Shown: positions 42,703 to 52,181 of the stretch, one piece after another
Numbering within the stretch: the first letter of the stretch is position 1
Layout: the number at the start of each line of letters is the position of its first letter
NCBI RefSeq assembly: GCF_014648655.1
Contig: NZ_BMRN01000028.1
Coordinates: 36,959 to 100,958 of the forward strand
Source: Streptomyces atratus
Lineage (GTDB): Bacteria > Actinomycetota > Actinomycetes > Streptomycetales > Streptomycetaceae
Direction: 5' to 3'
Length of the DNA: 64,000 nt
Notes under the pieces: model-generated
What the model was told of the DNA's origin: nothing
Database searches by the model: none
Seen by the model: only the letters and a program-made list of their open reading frames with translations
Made by a program: the position numbers and the translations under genes

Positions 42703-43871
42703 ATGCCCACGATAGTCGTTGTCGGATATCGGGAAGATCTCGATCAAGCCCTGCGGCGCCGGGGTCTGGAACCCTTTTACATCGTGCCGGCACCCCTACA
42801 CCTAAAGGACAAGAAGAACTATCGCTGCGTCGCGGACATGGAGAACGCGCAGGAAGTCTTCCGGGCGGTGCTCTCCGCCGGTCTCCGCGACCTGGCCGGC
42901 GTCATCAGCGTCCATGATTTCGGAGTCTTCGCGGCTGCCTATTTACGCCAGCAGTTGAATCTTCCCGGAAATTCCGATTCCCAGGGAGTTCTCTTCTTCC
43001 GGGACAAGTACCTGCAGAAGAGCCGACTCCCGCCGGACGTCCGGCGCGCGCGGGCCCGCTATGCATCCCGGGCCACGCCCTACGCGGAACTCGCCGAGGA
43101 ACTGGGGGAAGCCGTTCGTCGTCAAACCGGCCATCGGCGCGGGCTCGCTGTGCACCGAGGTCGTCCGCTCCGCCGAGGAGTACCACCGCGCGCTGGAGCC
43201 GTTCCCAGGAGAGTCGGACGTCGACGTGGTCGCCAAGTCGTTCGTCGACGCCCCCGAGATCTACATGGACGGCATCCGGCAGGGCGGCGATCTGCACTGG
43301 CGTTCCCTGACGCGCTATCGCAGCTCGCCGCTGAGAGCCGTGCACGGTCGGGTCCTCGCGGCCCATCTGCTATACGAGCGGCTGCACCCCGACCTGCTCG
43401 AACAGGCGGAGGACCTCACCGAACGGGTGCTCAAGACCCTGGAGGCACCGGACTGCTTCTTCCATCTGGAGGTGTACGCCGAACAGGACGGGCTGGCCTT
43501 CGGCGAATGCGCCATCCGCCTGCCGGGCGCGCTCTCCCCTCAACTGGTCCAGCTCACCTACGGAGTCGACCTCTTCGACGCCGAGATCAGCCTGGCGCTC
43601 GGACTGAGCGTCTGCCTCCGCCCCGGCGGTCCGCCCGCCGGAGCGCTTCCACGGCTGCCTCCTGCTGCGGCGCCCCGACCACGGCAGCCTGACGCGCGAG
43701 GACTTCGCGCGCACCTTCACCTTCGACAAACCCACTTATTCCTCCTCACCGGACACGCCACCCGGCACCTACGGCCGCGTCGGCGAGGCGAGCGTCTCCG
43801 ACCCGGACGAGCGGCGGCTGAGCCGCACGATCGCAGAGGTCGTCCGGTTCAACGCGACCGGCGGGACGTAG
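42703..43871 (+). pseudogene. ATP-grasp ligase B, paralogue with two frameshifts
   Basis: Three frames in succession encode a protein closely similar to ligase A along its whole length. Frame one runs from TIVVVGYREDLDQALRRRGL to AELAEELG. Frame two (from about 43108) runs from KPFVVKPAIGAGSLCTEVVR to EISLALGLS. Frame three (from about 43610) runs RPPERFHGCLLLRRPDHGSL to a TAG at 43871. The first break is at a run of five G; a fourth G fewer would restore the frame. Both breaks are single extra bases. Codon bias and motifs are intact throughout, so it is either a very young pseudogene or the result of assembly errors. If intact it would be about 389 residues. Confidence 0.75.
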
Positions 43872-44117
43872 GCCCCGGCGCGGACAGACCCACATCCCCG
43901 CGCCGCAGCGACTCCCACCGGCACATTGCCCGCACGCGGACCACCACCCGCCGACCTGAACCGGCCGCGACCGCGTGCCGCGCACCGCCGCGGCGGGCAC
44001 CGCCCCGCCCCGGACTCACCGGGCCTCACCGCTCGCGGACATCACCCACCCCTCCGCCAGTACGTGCGCGCTGATCCACCCAGTTCAGTCCCACCTCGAT
44101 CGGGGGTCTTCACTGCC

Positions 44118-46865
44118 ATGTCGGACATACGTCACGCCACAAGCGTCACGACGCTTCCGCATCTGCTCGAATGCGCCGCACAGGACACCACACGCGGCGT
44201 CACCTTCGTCGACGGTCCGTTCGTCTCCTACGCCGACCTGGGCGAAGGCGCCCTGCGAATCACCCAGGGCCTGCGCAGCCGGGGCACCGCACCGGGGGAC
44301 CGCGTCCTGGTCGCGGCCGGCGACCCCGAGAGCTTCTTCCGCGCCTTCTGGGGCTGCCTGCACGCGGGCGCCGTGCCCTGCCCGATCGCCCTGCCCGCCG
44401 ATCCCTCCCGCCTGCGCCCGCAGCTGGAGCACCTGCGCGGCCTCCTCGGCGACCCGCTGGTCGTCGTACCAAAGGCACACGACGACCTGCCCGACGTCGG
44501 GCTGACCACGGTGACCGTGGAGGAGCTGGACGCCACCCCGACCGAGCCCGAGCACATCCACGCGGCCGCCCCGGACGACCTCGCCCTGCTGATGCTCACC
44601 TCCGGGTCGACCGGATCGAGCAAGGCGGTCCGGCTCACCCACGCCAACCTTCTCGCGGCGCAGGCCGGGAAGTCGGGGGCGCTGGACCTGGGGCCCGCCG
44701 ACACCATGATGAACTGGATCTCCGCCGACCACATCGCGGCCATCGAGGCGCACCTGCTGCCGATGCGCAACGGCGCGAACCAGGTCATCGCCACCCCGGC
44801 CACCGTGCTGGCCGAACCGGTCGGATTGCTCAGACTCCTGACGACCCACCAGGTACGGGTGACGTTCACCCCCAACTTCCTCTTCGGTCAGGTCAACCAG
44901 GCCCTCGCGCGGACGGCCGGGACCTTGTCCGGCATCGATCTCTCGCGGATCCGGTACATCATCTCCGGTGGCGAGGCGACCGTGACCGCCACCGTGCGGT
45001 CGTTCCTGGACGCCCTGGCCCCCTACGGACTGCGCCCCGACGTGGTGGTGCCCGCGTTCGGGATGACCGAGACCTGCGCGGGCAGTGTGTTCAACCGCGA
45101 GTTCACCGACCGCGACCTCGGCGAGGAGTTCCCGCCGCTGGGCCACCCGGTCGAGGGGCTGCGCATCCGGATCGCCGACGGCGCCGGCACGGTGCTCTCC
45201 TCAAGCGACCGTCCCGCCTCGGTGGTGTCCGGCGAGGTGCAGCTACGCGGAACCATGGTGACCGGCGGGTACTTCGGCAACCCCGCGGCCACCGCCGAGG
45301 CATTCACCGACGACGGCTGGTTCCGCACCGGCGACCTGGGCCGGCTCGACGCCGACGGGCGGCTGGCCCTCATCGGCCGCACCAAGGACTCCATCATCGT
45401 CAACGGGGTCAACCACTACAGCCACGACCTGGAAGCGGTCCTCGACGAACTCGACGGCGTCCGGCGCGGACAGGTCACCGCCTTCCCGATCCGACCCGAG
45501 GGTGCCGACTCCGAACAGCTCGCCGTCGCCTTCGTGCCGGCCGGCGACCCGGCCGACGAGTCGACCCTCTACCGCACGCTCGTCGCGGTACGCAGCTCCA
45601 CGGTGATGCACTGGGGGTTCCGTCCCCAGCTGATCCTGCCCGTCGCCGAGACGCAGATCCCGCGCGGCAACCTCGGCAAGGTCCAGCGGTCCCGGCTGCG
45701 CACGGCCGTCGAGTCCGGGGCGCTGGACGCGGCGGCCCGGCGCGCCCAGGAGGTGACCGGCCGCTTCCTCGGCGGCCACGTGGAGCCGGCGGACGAGGAG
45801 GAGACCACCCTGGCCCAGCTGTTCGCCGAGGTGCTGAACGTCGAGCGGGTCCCGGTCACCGCGAGCTTCTTCGACCTGGGCGGCACCTCGCTCGACGTCC
45901 TGCGGCTCAAACTCCGCGTCCAGACCGCCTTCGGCCTCGACGACCTCCCCATGGCGACGCTCCTGCAGGCCCCGAACGTGCGGGCCCTGGCAGCCCGCCT
46001 GGCCTCGGCGTCCGGCGCGGGCGGCGACGCCGCCTACGACCCGCTGGTGCCGCTCCAGGTCACCGGCGAGGGAACCCCGCTGTTCTGCGTCCACCCGGGC
46101 CTCGGCGAGGTACTGGTCTTCGTCAACCTCGCCAAGTACTTCACCGGGGAGCGGCCGTTCTACGCGCTGCGGGCCCGGGGCTTCGGGCAGGGGGAGTCTC
46201 ACTTCGCCTCCTTCGACGAGATGGTCGGCGCGTATGTCGCGGCGATCCGCCGGACCCGCCCGAGCGGCCCGTACGCCGTGGCGGGCTACTCCTACGGCGG
46301 AGCCGTGGCGTTCGAGATCGCCAAGCGTCTGGAGGCCGACGGCGAAAGGGTCGACTTCGTCGGCGTCTTCAACCTTCCCCCACGCATCTCCGGCCGAATG
46401 AACGAGATCACCTTCACCGACGGCGCCATCAACCTGGCACTGTTCCTCGAACTCATCAACCCCGCCGACATCCCCGAACTGACCGCCGTCCTGCGTCTGT
46501 TGCCCGAGGCGGACCAGCTCGCCCACCTCATCGAGCACGCCCCGCCCAGGCGGCTGGCCGAACTCGACCTGAACGTCGAACGGTTCGGCGCCTGGGTGCA
46601 CCTGGCGCAGAGCATGGTGCATCTGGGACGCGACTACGAGCCGTCCGGCACGGTCGAACGGGTGCGGGTCTTCTACTGCACCCCGCTCAAGGGCACCAAG
46701 CAGGAGTGGCTGGACGGTCAGCTGCGCGACTGGGACGAGTTCACCCGCGGGACGAACAGCTACATCGAGGTGGACGGGGAGCACTACACGCTGATGAGCC
46801 CCCAGCACGTCCAGAGCTTCCAGGCGACCCTGCGCAGGGAACTGACCTGCGCGCTGGACCGATGA
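44118..46865 (+). CDS. Stand-alone adenylation-carrier-thioesterase (A-T-TE) synthetase
   Basis: This 915-residue enzyme has three modules. The AMP-binding domain (residues about 5-545) has the P-loop LTSGSTGSSKAVRLTH, GMTETCAG, GYFGNPAATAEAFTDDGWFRTGDLG and the lysine-bearing IPRGNLGKVQRS. The carrier domain has Ser591 in LGGTSLDVL for phosphopantetheine. The thioesterase has Ser725 in GYSYGGAVAFE. There is no condensation domain. Region A4 reads NWISADHI rather than the FDxS of alpha-amino acid activating domains, which points to a keto, hydroxy or aryl acid as substrate. Similar A-T-TE enzymes dimerise or release aryl-pyruvates. ATG at 44118 follows a 246-base gap. Confidence 0.85.
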   Translation: MSDIRHATSVTTLPHLLECAAQDTTRGVTFVDGPFVSYADLGEGALRITQGLRSRGTAPGDRVLVAAGDPESFFRAFWGCLHAGAVPCPIALPADPSRLRPQLEHLRGLLGDPLVVVPKAHDDLPDVGLTTVTVEELDATPTEPEHIHAAAPDDLALLMLTSGSTGSSKAVRLTHANLLAAQAGKSGALDLGPADTMMNWISADHIAAIEAHLLPMRNGANQVIATPATVLAEPVGLLRLLTTHQVRVTFTPNFLFGQVNQALARTAGTLSGIDLSRIRYIISGGEATVTATVRSFLDALAPYGLRPDVVVPAFGMTETCAGSVFNREFTDRDLGEEFPPLGHPVEGLRIRIADGAGTVLSSSDRPASVVSGEVQLRGTMVTGGYFGNPAATAEAFTDDGWFRTGDLGRLDADGRLALIGRTKDSIIVNGVNHYSHDLEAVLDELDGVRRGQVTAFPIRPEGADSEQLAVAFVPAGDPADESTLYRTLVAVRSSTVMHWGFRPQLILPVAETQIPRGNLGKVQRSRLRTAVESGALDAAARRAQEVTGRFLGGHVEPADEEETTLAQLFAEVLNVERVPVTASFFDLGGTSLDVLRLKLRVQTAFGLDDLPMATLLQAPNVRALAARLASASGAGGDAAYDPLVPLQVTGEGTPLFCVHPGLGEVLVFVNLAKYFTGERPFYALRARGFGQGESHFASFDEMVGAYVAAIRRTRPSGPYAVAGYSYGGAVAFEIAKRLEADGERVDFVGVFNLPPRISGRMNEITFTDGAINLALFLELINPADIPELTAVLRLLPEADQLAHLIEHAPPRRLAELDLNVERFGAWVHLAQSMVHLGRDYEPSGTVERVRVFYCTPLKGTKQEWLDGQLRDWDEFTRGTNSYIEVDGEHYTLMSPQHVQSFQATLRRELTCALDR

Positions 46866-46905
46866 CCTGCCGCGCCACCTCCGACACGACCGGGAGCGAC
46901 TGACC

Positions 46906-47892
46906 ATGCAAGGCAAGAAGATTCTCGTCACCGGCGCCACCGGACAGGTCGCGCGCCCCGTGGCCGAGGCGCTCGCCGCCGACAACGAGGTGTGGTGCCT
47001 CGGCCGGTTCGGCGATGCCGAGGCCCGCAAGGCGCTGGAGACCGCCGGCGCCCGCACCGTCGTCTGGGACATGGCCACCGACGAACTCGACGGGCTGCCG
47101 GAGGACTTCACCCATGTGCTGCACTCGGCCGTCCACCGGGGCGACGGCCACGATTTCGAGGACACCGCCCGCGTCAACGCGGTGAGTACCGCGCGCCTGA
47201 TGACGCACTGTGCCGACGCCGAGGCCTTCCTCTACGTGTCCTCCGGAGTCGTCTACAACCGGGCCGACACGACCCACCGCTACCGGGAGAGCGATCCGCT
47301 CGGCGGCGCGGCCCCCTGGCTGCCCACGTACCCCGTCGCCAAGATCACGGCCGAGGGCGTGGCCCGCGGCCTCGCCGAGAGTCTGCGACTGCCGACGGTC
47401 ATCGCCCGGCTGAACATCGCCTACGGCCCGTACGGGCACGGCGGCGTGCCGGTGATCCTCTTCGAGCAGCTGCGTAGCGGCCGGGCCTGCGCGGTGCCGC
47501 GCGAGGGCCAGAACTACTGCAACCTGCTCCACACCGATGACGTCGTCCGTCAGGTGCCGCTGCTGTGGGCGGCCGCCCGGACACCCGCACAGGTGGTGAA
47601 CTGGGGCGGAGACGAAGAAGTCGGCATGACCGACCTCATCGGGTACATGTCCGCTCTCACCGGCGTCCCGGCCCGGCTCGACCGCGAGTCGGCCAGCCGC
47701 GAGACGGCGATTTTCGACCACCGTGTCCGCCGCGACCTCATCGGCGACTGCACCGTCGACTGGCGGCCGGGCATCGCTCGCACGCTGGCCGAAATGTTCG
47801 TGGAGTACCGCGACCGTATCGAGGCGCACCTCGCCGCCGACGAGGGCAAGACGTGCGGCGCCTGCGAGGGAGTGGAGAGCGGAGATGCGTAG
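46906..47892 (+). CDS. Extended SDR: NAD-dependent epimerase/dehydratase
   Basis: The 328-residue protein begins with TGATGQVARPVAEALA, the dinucleotide-binding GxxGxxA motif, and has the catalytic Ser in YVSSGVVY and YxxxK in TYPVAKITAEG (about residue 145). Length fits extended short-chain dehydrogenases acting on sugar nucleotides or related hydroxyl compounds. It starts 41 bases after the synthetase and overlaps the aminotransferase gene by eight bases. C-terminal CGAC may be a metal tail, or chance. It probably oxidises or epimerises a precursor, for example to a keto group for the aminotransferase. Confidence 0.85.
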   Translation: MQGKKILVTGATGQVARPVAEALAADNEVWCLGRFGDAEARKALETAGARTVVWDMATDELDGLPEDFTHVLHSAVHRGDGHDFEDTARVNAVSTARLMTHCADAEAFLYVSSGVVYNRADTTHRYRESDPLGGAAPWLPTYPVAKITAEGVARGLAESLRLPTVIARLNIAYGPYGHGGVPVILFEQLRSGRACAVPREGQNYCNLLHTDDVVRQVPLLWAAARTPAQVVNWGGDEEVGMTDLIGYMSALTGVPARLDRESASRETAIFDHRVRRDLIGDCTVDWRPGIARTLAEMFVEYRDRIEAHLAADEGKTCGACEGVESGDA

Positions 47893-49834
47893 GGAATCGG
47901 ATGTCACCGAGCTGCGGCGCGTCCTGTGTGCCGCGCTGGAGTCCGGCCGGCCGGTCGGCGCGCCGGGCCGACTCGGTCTGCATCACGAGCGGTTCACACG
48001 GGCCGACGTGTCTGACGCGCAGCGCCCCACCTTGATCGGGGGAGTCCCCCAGGGCCCGAGCAGTCCCGCTCCCAGCCTGCTTGCGGTGGATGAACTCCTC
48101 AGTCAGGTAAAGGAGTTGGGGCTGGAACAGATTCTCGTGCCGTACGTGCGCCGCACCGACGACTCCGGGCCGCTGCGCGCGGCCGGGTTCGTCGCCGCCG
48201 CCGCGGGAAGCGAGGGGCTCGTACGGCTGCCCGGCGAGGTGGCCGACGTGCTGCGCAGCCGGGTCGGCGAGCAGCGGCTCGGCGAACTGCGCGCACGCCA
48301 CGACGAGTACCGGGAGCTGAGCTGGGAGCTGATCCGGCTCGGCGACCTGCCTCGGCAGCCCGCGGCGCGCGAGGCGTTCGCCGCCCTCCATCAGCAAGAG
48401 GGCGGGCGCGGCGCGCTCTGGTGCGCCGAGGCGCTCGACGCCCTGGCCCAGGGGACCCTGGCGGACCGCACCGACCTGCTCGTACGCCGCCGCGGCTGCG
48501 ACGTCGTACAGGCCGGGCTCCTGGTCCGCTCGCACAACGGGCGCGGGATCTACAGCCTCACCCAGGCCCTGGCCCCGGATGCTCCGGCCGTACGGCAGGA
48601 CCTGTACGAGGCATCCCTGTACGAGCTGTATCTGCACGCCCGACGCACCGGCCTGGAGTGGGTCCACCTGGGGCCCGGCGACGCCGAGCGGACGCGGGCC
48701 CTGGGCGCCGACCAGTTCGTCCCTCTCGACCACTGGCTGCTCGCCCCCGGCGTGGACGCCGAGCCTGAAAAGCCCACGGAAATCGAGGTGTCGGCCTTCG
48801 CCACCGAACCGGTCGCCGCGGTACCGGTCCCGGGCCCGGCACGCTTCCGCGGCCGGCCCAAGTTCGACCTGCTCGACCTCTCCGGCAACACCAACCCGTT
48901 CCTCGGGGCGGACGGACGGTACCCCGAACTCGACACGGCCGAGTTGGCCCGTACGTATCTGACGACCGTCGGACGGCTGCCCGGACACGAGGGCCTCGGT
49001 GAACTCGGCGCCGAGTACGCGCTGTTCACGAGCGGGGCCGTCGACGCCGTCATGCTGCTCCTGGCCGCACTGGCCTCACCGGGCGAGGCGGTCTGCGTCA
49101 CCCCTCCGACCTTCGAGCTGTACGCGCACTTCGCCCGCGTGCTGCGGCTGCCCGTCGTCGAGGCGCCGCTGCTCGGCGGCGACCTGGCGCGGCTGGATGT
49201 CGAACGGATCCTGGCGGCCGACCCGCGCGTGACGTTCCTGTGCGACCCCAACAATCCGGTCGGCACCAGGCTCGACCCGGAGCAGGTGCTCGAACTGGTC
49301 ACCCGCAGCCGGGGCCTGGTCGTGATCGACGAGGCGTATGTGGAATTCAGCGTGGGGCCCTCGTACGCCCCGCTCATCGCCCGGCACGACAACCTCATCG
49401 TGCTCAGGACGCTGTCCAAGGCGTGGGGGCTGGCCGGGGCCCGCTGCGGTGTCGCTCTGGCACAGCCGGGGCTCGTCGACGCCCTGCGCCGGGTCCAGGT
49501 GCCCTTCGGGTTCACCAACGCCTCGCAGTGGGCGGTACGCGACCGGCTCACCGACTCCGCGCGGGTGCTGGACAGCGTCCGGCGCATCCTGTCGGAGCGG
49601 GAGCGGATGGCCCGTGCGCTCGCCCGGCACCCGGCCGTGGAGCGGGTGTTCCCCTCCGAGGCCAACTTCCTCCTGATCCGCACGCACAAGCACGAACGCG
49701 TCATGGAGCAGCTGCGCGGCGCCGGGATCATGGTTGCCGACACCGCCCGGCTGGTCCCCGACACCTGCCGTGTCTCCATCGCCGACGAGCAGGCCGGCGA
49801 CACCCTGCTCGACGCCTTGTCCCGTGTGCGGTGA
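47885..49834 (+). CDS. GNAT/acyltransferase-like domain fused to a HisC-like aminotransferase
   Basis: The 649-residue protein has two parts. Residues 1-about 290 form an acyltransferase-like (GNAT or FemAB-type) domain with YEASLYELYLHARRTGLEWV and HLGPGDAERTRALGADQFVP. From about residue 320 a fold-type I PLP aminotransferase of the histidinol-phosphate group runs to the C terminus: DLSGNTNPFLG, LCDPNNPVGT, VVIDEAYVEF and Lys512 in LSKAWGLAGARCG. A fusion of these two domains is unusual. It overlaps the SDR gene by eight bases, so both are co-translated. Likely role: amination of a keto intermediate and acylation of the amine, inferred from architecture. Confidence 0.8.
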   Translation: MRRESDVTELRRVLCAALESGRPVGAPGRLGLHHERFTRADVSDAQRPTLIGGVPQGPSSPAPSLLAVDELLSQVKELGLEQILVPYVRRTDDSGPLRAAGFVAAAAGSEGLVRLPGEVADVLRSRVGEQRLGELRARHDEYRELSWELIRLGDLPRQPAAREAFAALHQQEGGRGALWCAEALDALAQGTLADRTDLLVRRRGCDVVQAGLLVRSHNGRGIYSLTQALAPDAPAVRQDLYEASLYELYLHARRTGLEWVHLGPGDAERTRALGADQFVPLDHWLLAPGVDAEPEKPTEIEVSAFATEPVAAVPVPGPARFRGRPKFDLLDLSGNTNPFLGADGRYPELDTAELARTYLTTVGRLPGHEGLGELGAEYALFTSGAVDAVMLLLAALASPGEAVCVTPPTFELYAHFARVLRLPVVEAPLLGGDLARLDVERILAADPRVTFLCDPNNPVGTRLDPEQVLELVTRSRGLVVIDEAYVEFSVGPSYAPLIARHDNLIVLRTLSKAWGLAGARCGVALAQPGLVDALRRVQVPFGFTNASQWAVRDRLTDSARVLDSVRRILSERERMARALARHPAVERVFPSEANFLLIRTHKHERVMEQLRGAGIMVADTARLVPDTCRVSIADEQAGDTLLDALSRVR

Positions 49835-49887
49835 ACCGCCGGCCGGCCGTCGCGCCACCAGCACCCCGAGACCGAAAGGACCGGCCC

Positions 49888-50346
49888 GTGGGTAACCGCC
49901 CCCAGACCGACCACCACCCGGTGCACGACCGCCCGCTGACCAGCGAGATCGTCGCCGAGAACTACGACCGTTGGAGCCCGCCGCTGCACGCGGACTTCGC
50001 CGTCAACGAGCACAACGGCCGCGTCGGCGGCACCCTGCTGGTCGACACCGAAAGCCTGCGCGTCTGGGAGACGCGCCTCGAGCCGGGCGAGCGCCTCCCC
50101 GTCCACCGTCATGTCCTCGATTACCACTGGATCGCCCTCACCGACGGTCGCGCCCGCCAGCACATGAGCGACGGCACCAGCCGGGAGATCTCCTACGCGC
50201 GCGGGCAGACGAGGTACTTCACCGTCACCGACGGCGGACATCACCTGCACGACCTGAAGAACATCGGCGACGAGGTGCTGTCCTTCCTGACCATCGAGTC
50301 CAAGGACGGCCCGAACGAGCCGATCGACCTTCCGCAGGACCCGTGA
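49888..50346 (+). CDS. Cupin-domain protein
   Basis: The 152-residue protein has a single cupin barrel: LEPGERLPVHRHVLDYHWIAL (metal-ligand HxH) with HMSDGTSREISYARGQTRYF and GGHHLHDLKN as the second motif. Small cupins act as isomerases, lyases or dioxygenases, or bind small molecules. GTG at 49888 has GAAAGGA upstream. It lies between the aminotransferase and the carbamoyltransferase in the cluster; the reaction is not assignable. Confidence 0.75.
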   Translation: MGNRPQTDHHPVHDRPLTSEIVAENYDRWSPPLHADFAVNEHNGRVGGTLLVDTESLRVWETRLEPGERLPVHRHVLDYHWIALTDGRARQHMSDGTSREISYARGQTRYFTVTDGGHHLHDLKNIGDEVLSFLTIESKDGPNEPIDLPQDP

Positions 50347-50399
50347 CGGTGGTCGTGGGGCCGTGTCGCAACCATCTTCGCCAGGGAGGCTGAACCACC

Positions 50400-52181
50400 G
50401 TGATCGTGCTCGGATACAACGGATTCACCAGGGGCGCCGAGATCTTCGGGCGCCTGTTCGAAGCGACCGGCGTCGCCCGCAACCTGCTCGTGGGGCACGA
50501 CGCGTCGGCGGCCCTCGTGGTCGACGGCGAACTGGTCGCCGCCGTCGAGGAGGAACGGCTCAGTCGCGTCAAGAAGACCTCCGACTTCCCCGCCCACGCG
50601 ATCCAGTGGTGCCTGGACTTCGCCGGCGTCCCCCTCGACCAGGTGGACGTGGTTGCCTTCCCCTGGCGCTTCTCGCCCGAGGTGGCCGACGAGATGATCG
50701 CCCAGGTCGCCTCGGGCGGTCAGTCGCCCGCCGAGAAGTTCGACGTCCTGCGGCGCGCCGGCGAGTTCTACACCGACATGGTCAGCCGTGAGGCGATCCA
50801 CGACGACTTCGTCCAGCGCACCGGCCATGAGCTCGACCCCAACAAGCTGGTCCTGGTACCCCATCATCTGGCCCATCTGACGTGCGGCGCCTATCTGGCC
50901 GGGGGCGGGGACGCGGCGTTCCTGGTGAGCGACGGACGGGCCGAGACCCTGTCCTCCGTGATGGGCGAAGTGCGCGACGGCGTGGTGCGCGTCTTCGACG
51001 ACAGCACCATCCCGATGACCAGCTCGCTCGGCGTGGCCTACGGACGGATCACCCGCTACCTCGGCTTCGTGCCCAACAACGACGAGTACAAGGTGATGGG
51101 CCTGGCCGCCTACGGTCCGTCGCCGCGTCGCAACCCCCTGCTGGAGCGCTGCGTACGGCTCCACGAGAACGGCACGTACACCATTTCCATCCCCATGGGC
51201 GTGACGGCGTACTACGCACTGTTCGACGACCTGTTCGACGGAGACAGCGAGAAGCGCGAGGATTTCGACTTCCGGGTGAAGGTCGCCGCCATGGCCCAGC
51301 ACATGGTGGAGGCCGTCACCGCGCACCAAGTGCGGGCGCTGACGGCCGCCTCCGGTCTGGACACACTCCTCTTCGAGGGCGGTCTCGCATTGAACTGCGT
51401 GGCCAACACCAAGATGCTGGAACGCTCGTCTTTCACCGGCATGGAGGTCAGCTTCGGCGCGAGCGACCCGGGGGTCGCCATCGGCGCGGCCGTGTACACG
51501 GCCGGCCTCAGAAACCGCCCCGCCGACGCCGCCACCACGCCCTACCTCGGACCTTCCTACGACGAGCCGCACATCCTGGAGGCACTGGAGGAGTACGCCG
51601 ACCGCGTCGAGTGGCAGGAGGAGGCCGACGTCGAGGCGGTCACAGAGCGCACGGCGCGGCTGCTGTCCGAGAAGAACGTCGTGGCCTGGTTCCAGGGGCG
51701 CACCGAGTACGGGCCGCGCGCTCTGGGCAACCGCAGCATCCTTGCCAACCCGGCCTTCCCCGAGATCAAGGACATCATCAACATCCGGGTCAAGCACCGC
51801 GAGCCCTTCCGCCCCTTCGCCCCGGTCGTCCTCGAGTCCGAAGCGCCCCGGGTGTTCGACCTGGGCAAGAAGACCTCATCGCCGTACATGACGTTTGTCT
51901 TCCCGGTCCGCGAGGAGTACCGCGAGCGGATACCCGGAGCCTGCCACGTCGACGGCACCGCGCGCGTGCAGACCGTCGACGACCGCCAGAACCCGGTCCT
52001 GGCCCGCCTTCTGCGCGCTTTCACAGACCGGACTGGCGTGCCCTGCCTCCTCAACACGTCCTTCAACGTGGCCGGTGAGCCCATCGTCTGCTCGCCGCGC
52101 GACGCTCTGGAGTGCCTCCTCGCCACGGAGATCGACCATCTGGTCATCGACCGATTCGTGATCACCAAGAAGTCCGGCTGA
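50400..52181 (+). CDS. NodU/CmcH-family O-carbamoyltransferase
   Basis: The 593-residue enzyme has the two-domain layout of carbamoyltransferases. The N-terminal Kae1-like half contains GHDASAALVVDGELVAAVEE and LSRVKKTSDFP..AIQWCL, VPHHLAHLTCGAYLA (metal-binding histidines). The C-terminal half contains WFQGRTEYGPRALGNRSILA and KHREPFRPFAPVVL. It makes carbamoyl adenylate from carbamoyl phosphate and ATP and passes it to a hydroxyl. The gene starts with GTG 53 bases after the cupin gene, last of the cluster. It implies an O-carbamoylated final product. Confidence 0.9.
   Translation: MIVLGYNGFTRGAEIFGRLFEATGVARNLLVGHDASAALVVDGELVAAVEEERLSRVKKTSDFPAHAIQWCLDFAGVPLDQVDVVAFPWRFSPEVADEMIAQVASGGQSPAEKFDVLRRAGEFYTDMVSREAIHDDFVQRTGHELDPNKLVLVPHHLAHLTCGAYLAGGGDAAFLVSDGRAETLSSVMGEVRDGVVRVFDDSTIPMTSSLGVAYGRITRYLGFVPNNDEYKVMGLAAYGPSPRRNPLLERCVRLHENGTYTISIPMGVTAYYALFDDLFDGDSEKREDFDFRVKVAAMAQHMVEAVTAHQVRALTAASGLDTLLFEGGLALNCVANTKMLERSSFTGMEVSFGASDPGVAIGAAVYTAGLRNRPADAATTPYLGPSYDEPHILEALEEYADRVEWQEEADVEAVTERTARLLSEKNVVAWFQGRTEYGPRALGNRSILANPAFPEIKDIINIRVKHREPFRPFAPVVLESEAPRVFDLGKKTSSPYMTFVFPVREEYRERIPGACHVDGTARVQTVDDRQNPVLARLLRAFTDRTGVPCLLNTSFNVAGEPIVCSPRDALECLLATEIDHLVIDRFVITKKSG

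Noticed and set aside
41209..43871. A RiPP (graspetide) cluster around the two ATP-grasp genes
   Set aside because: No short precursor gene with Thr/Glu/Asp-rich core or conserved leader is visible nearby; the other genes fit small-molecule biosynthesis better.
45243..47177. Long minus-strand open frame over the A-T-TE gene
   Set aside because: It is antisense to a protein with complete A, carrier and TE motifs; no domain in the minus translation.
41209..52181. A phosphonate cluster
   Set aside because: No PEP mutase or phosphonopyruvate decarboxylase gene in the region.
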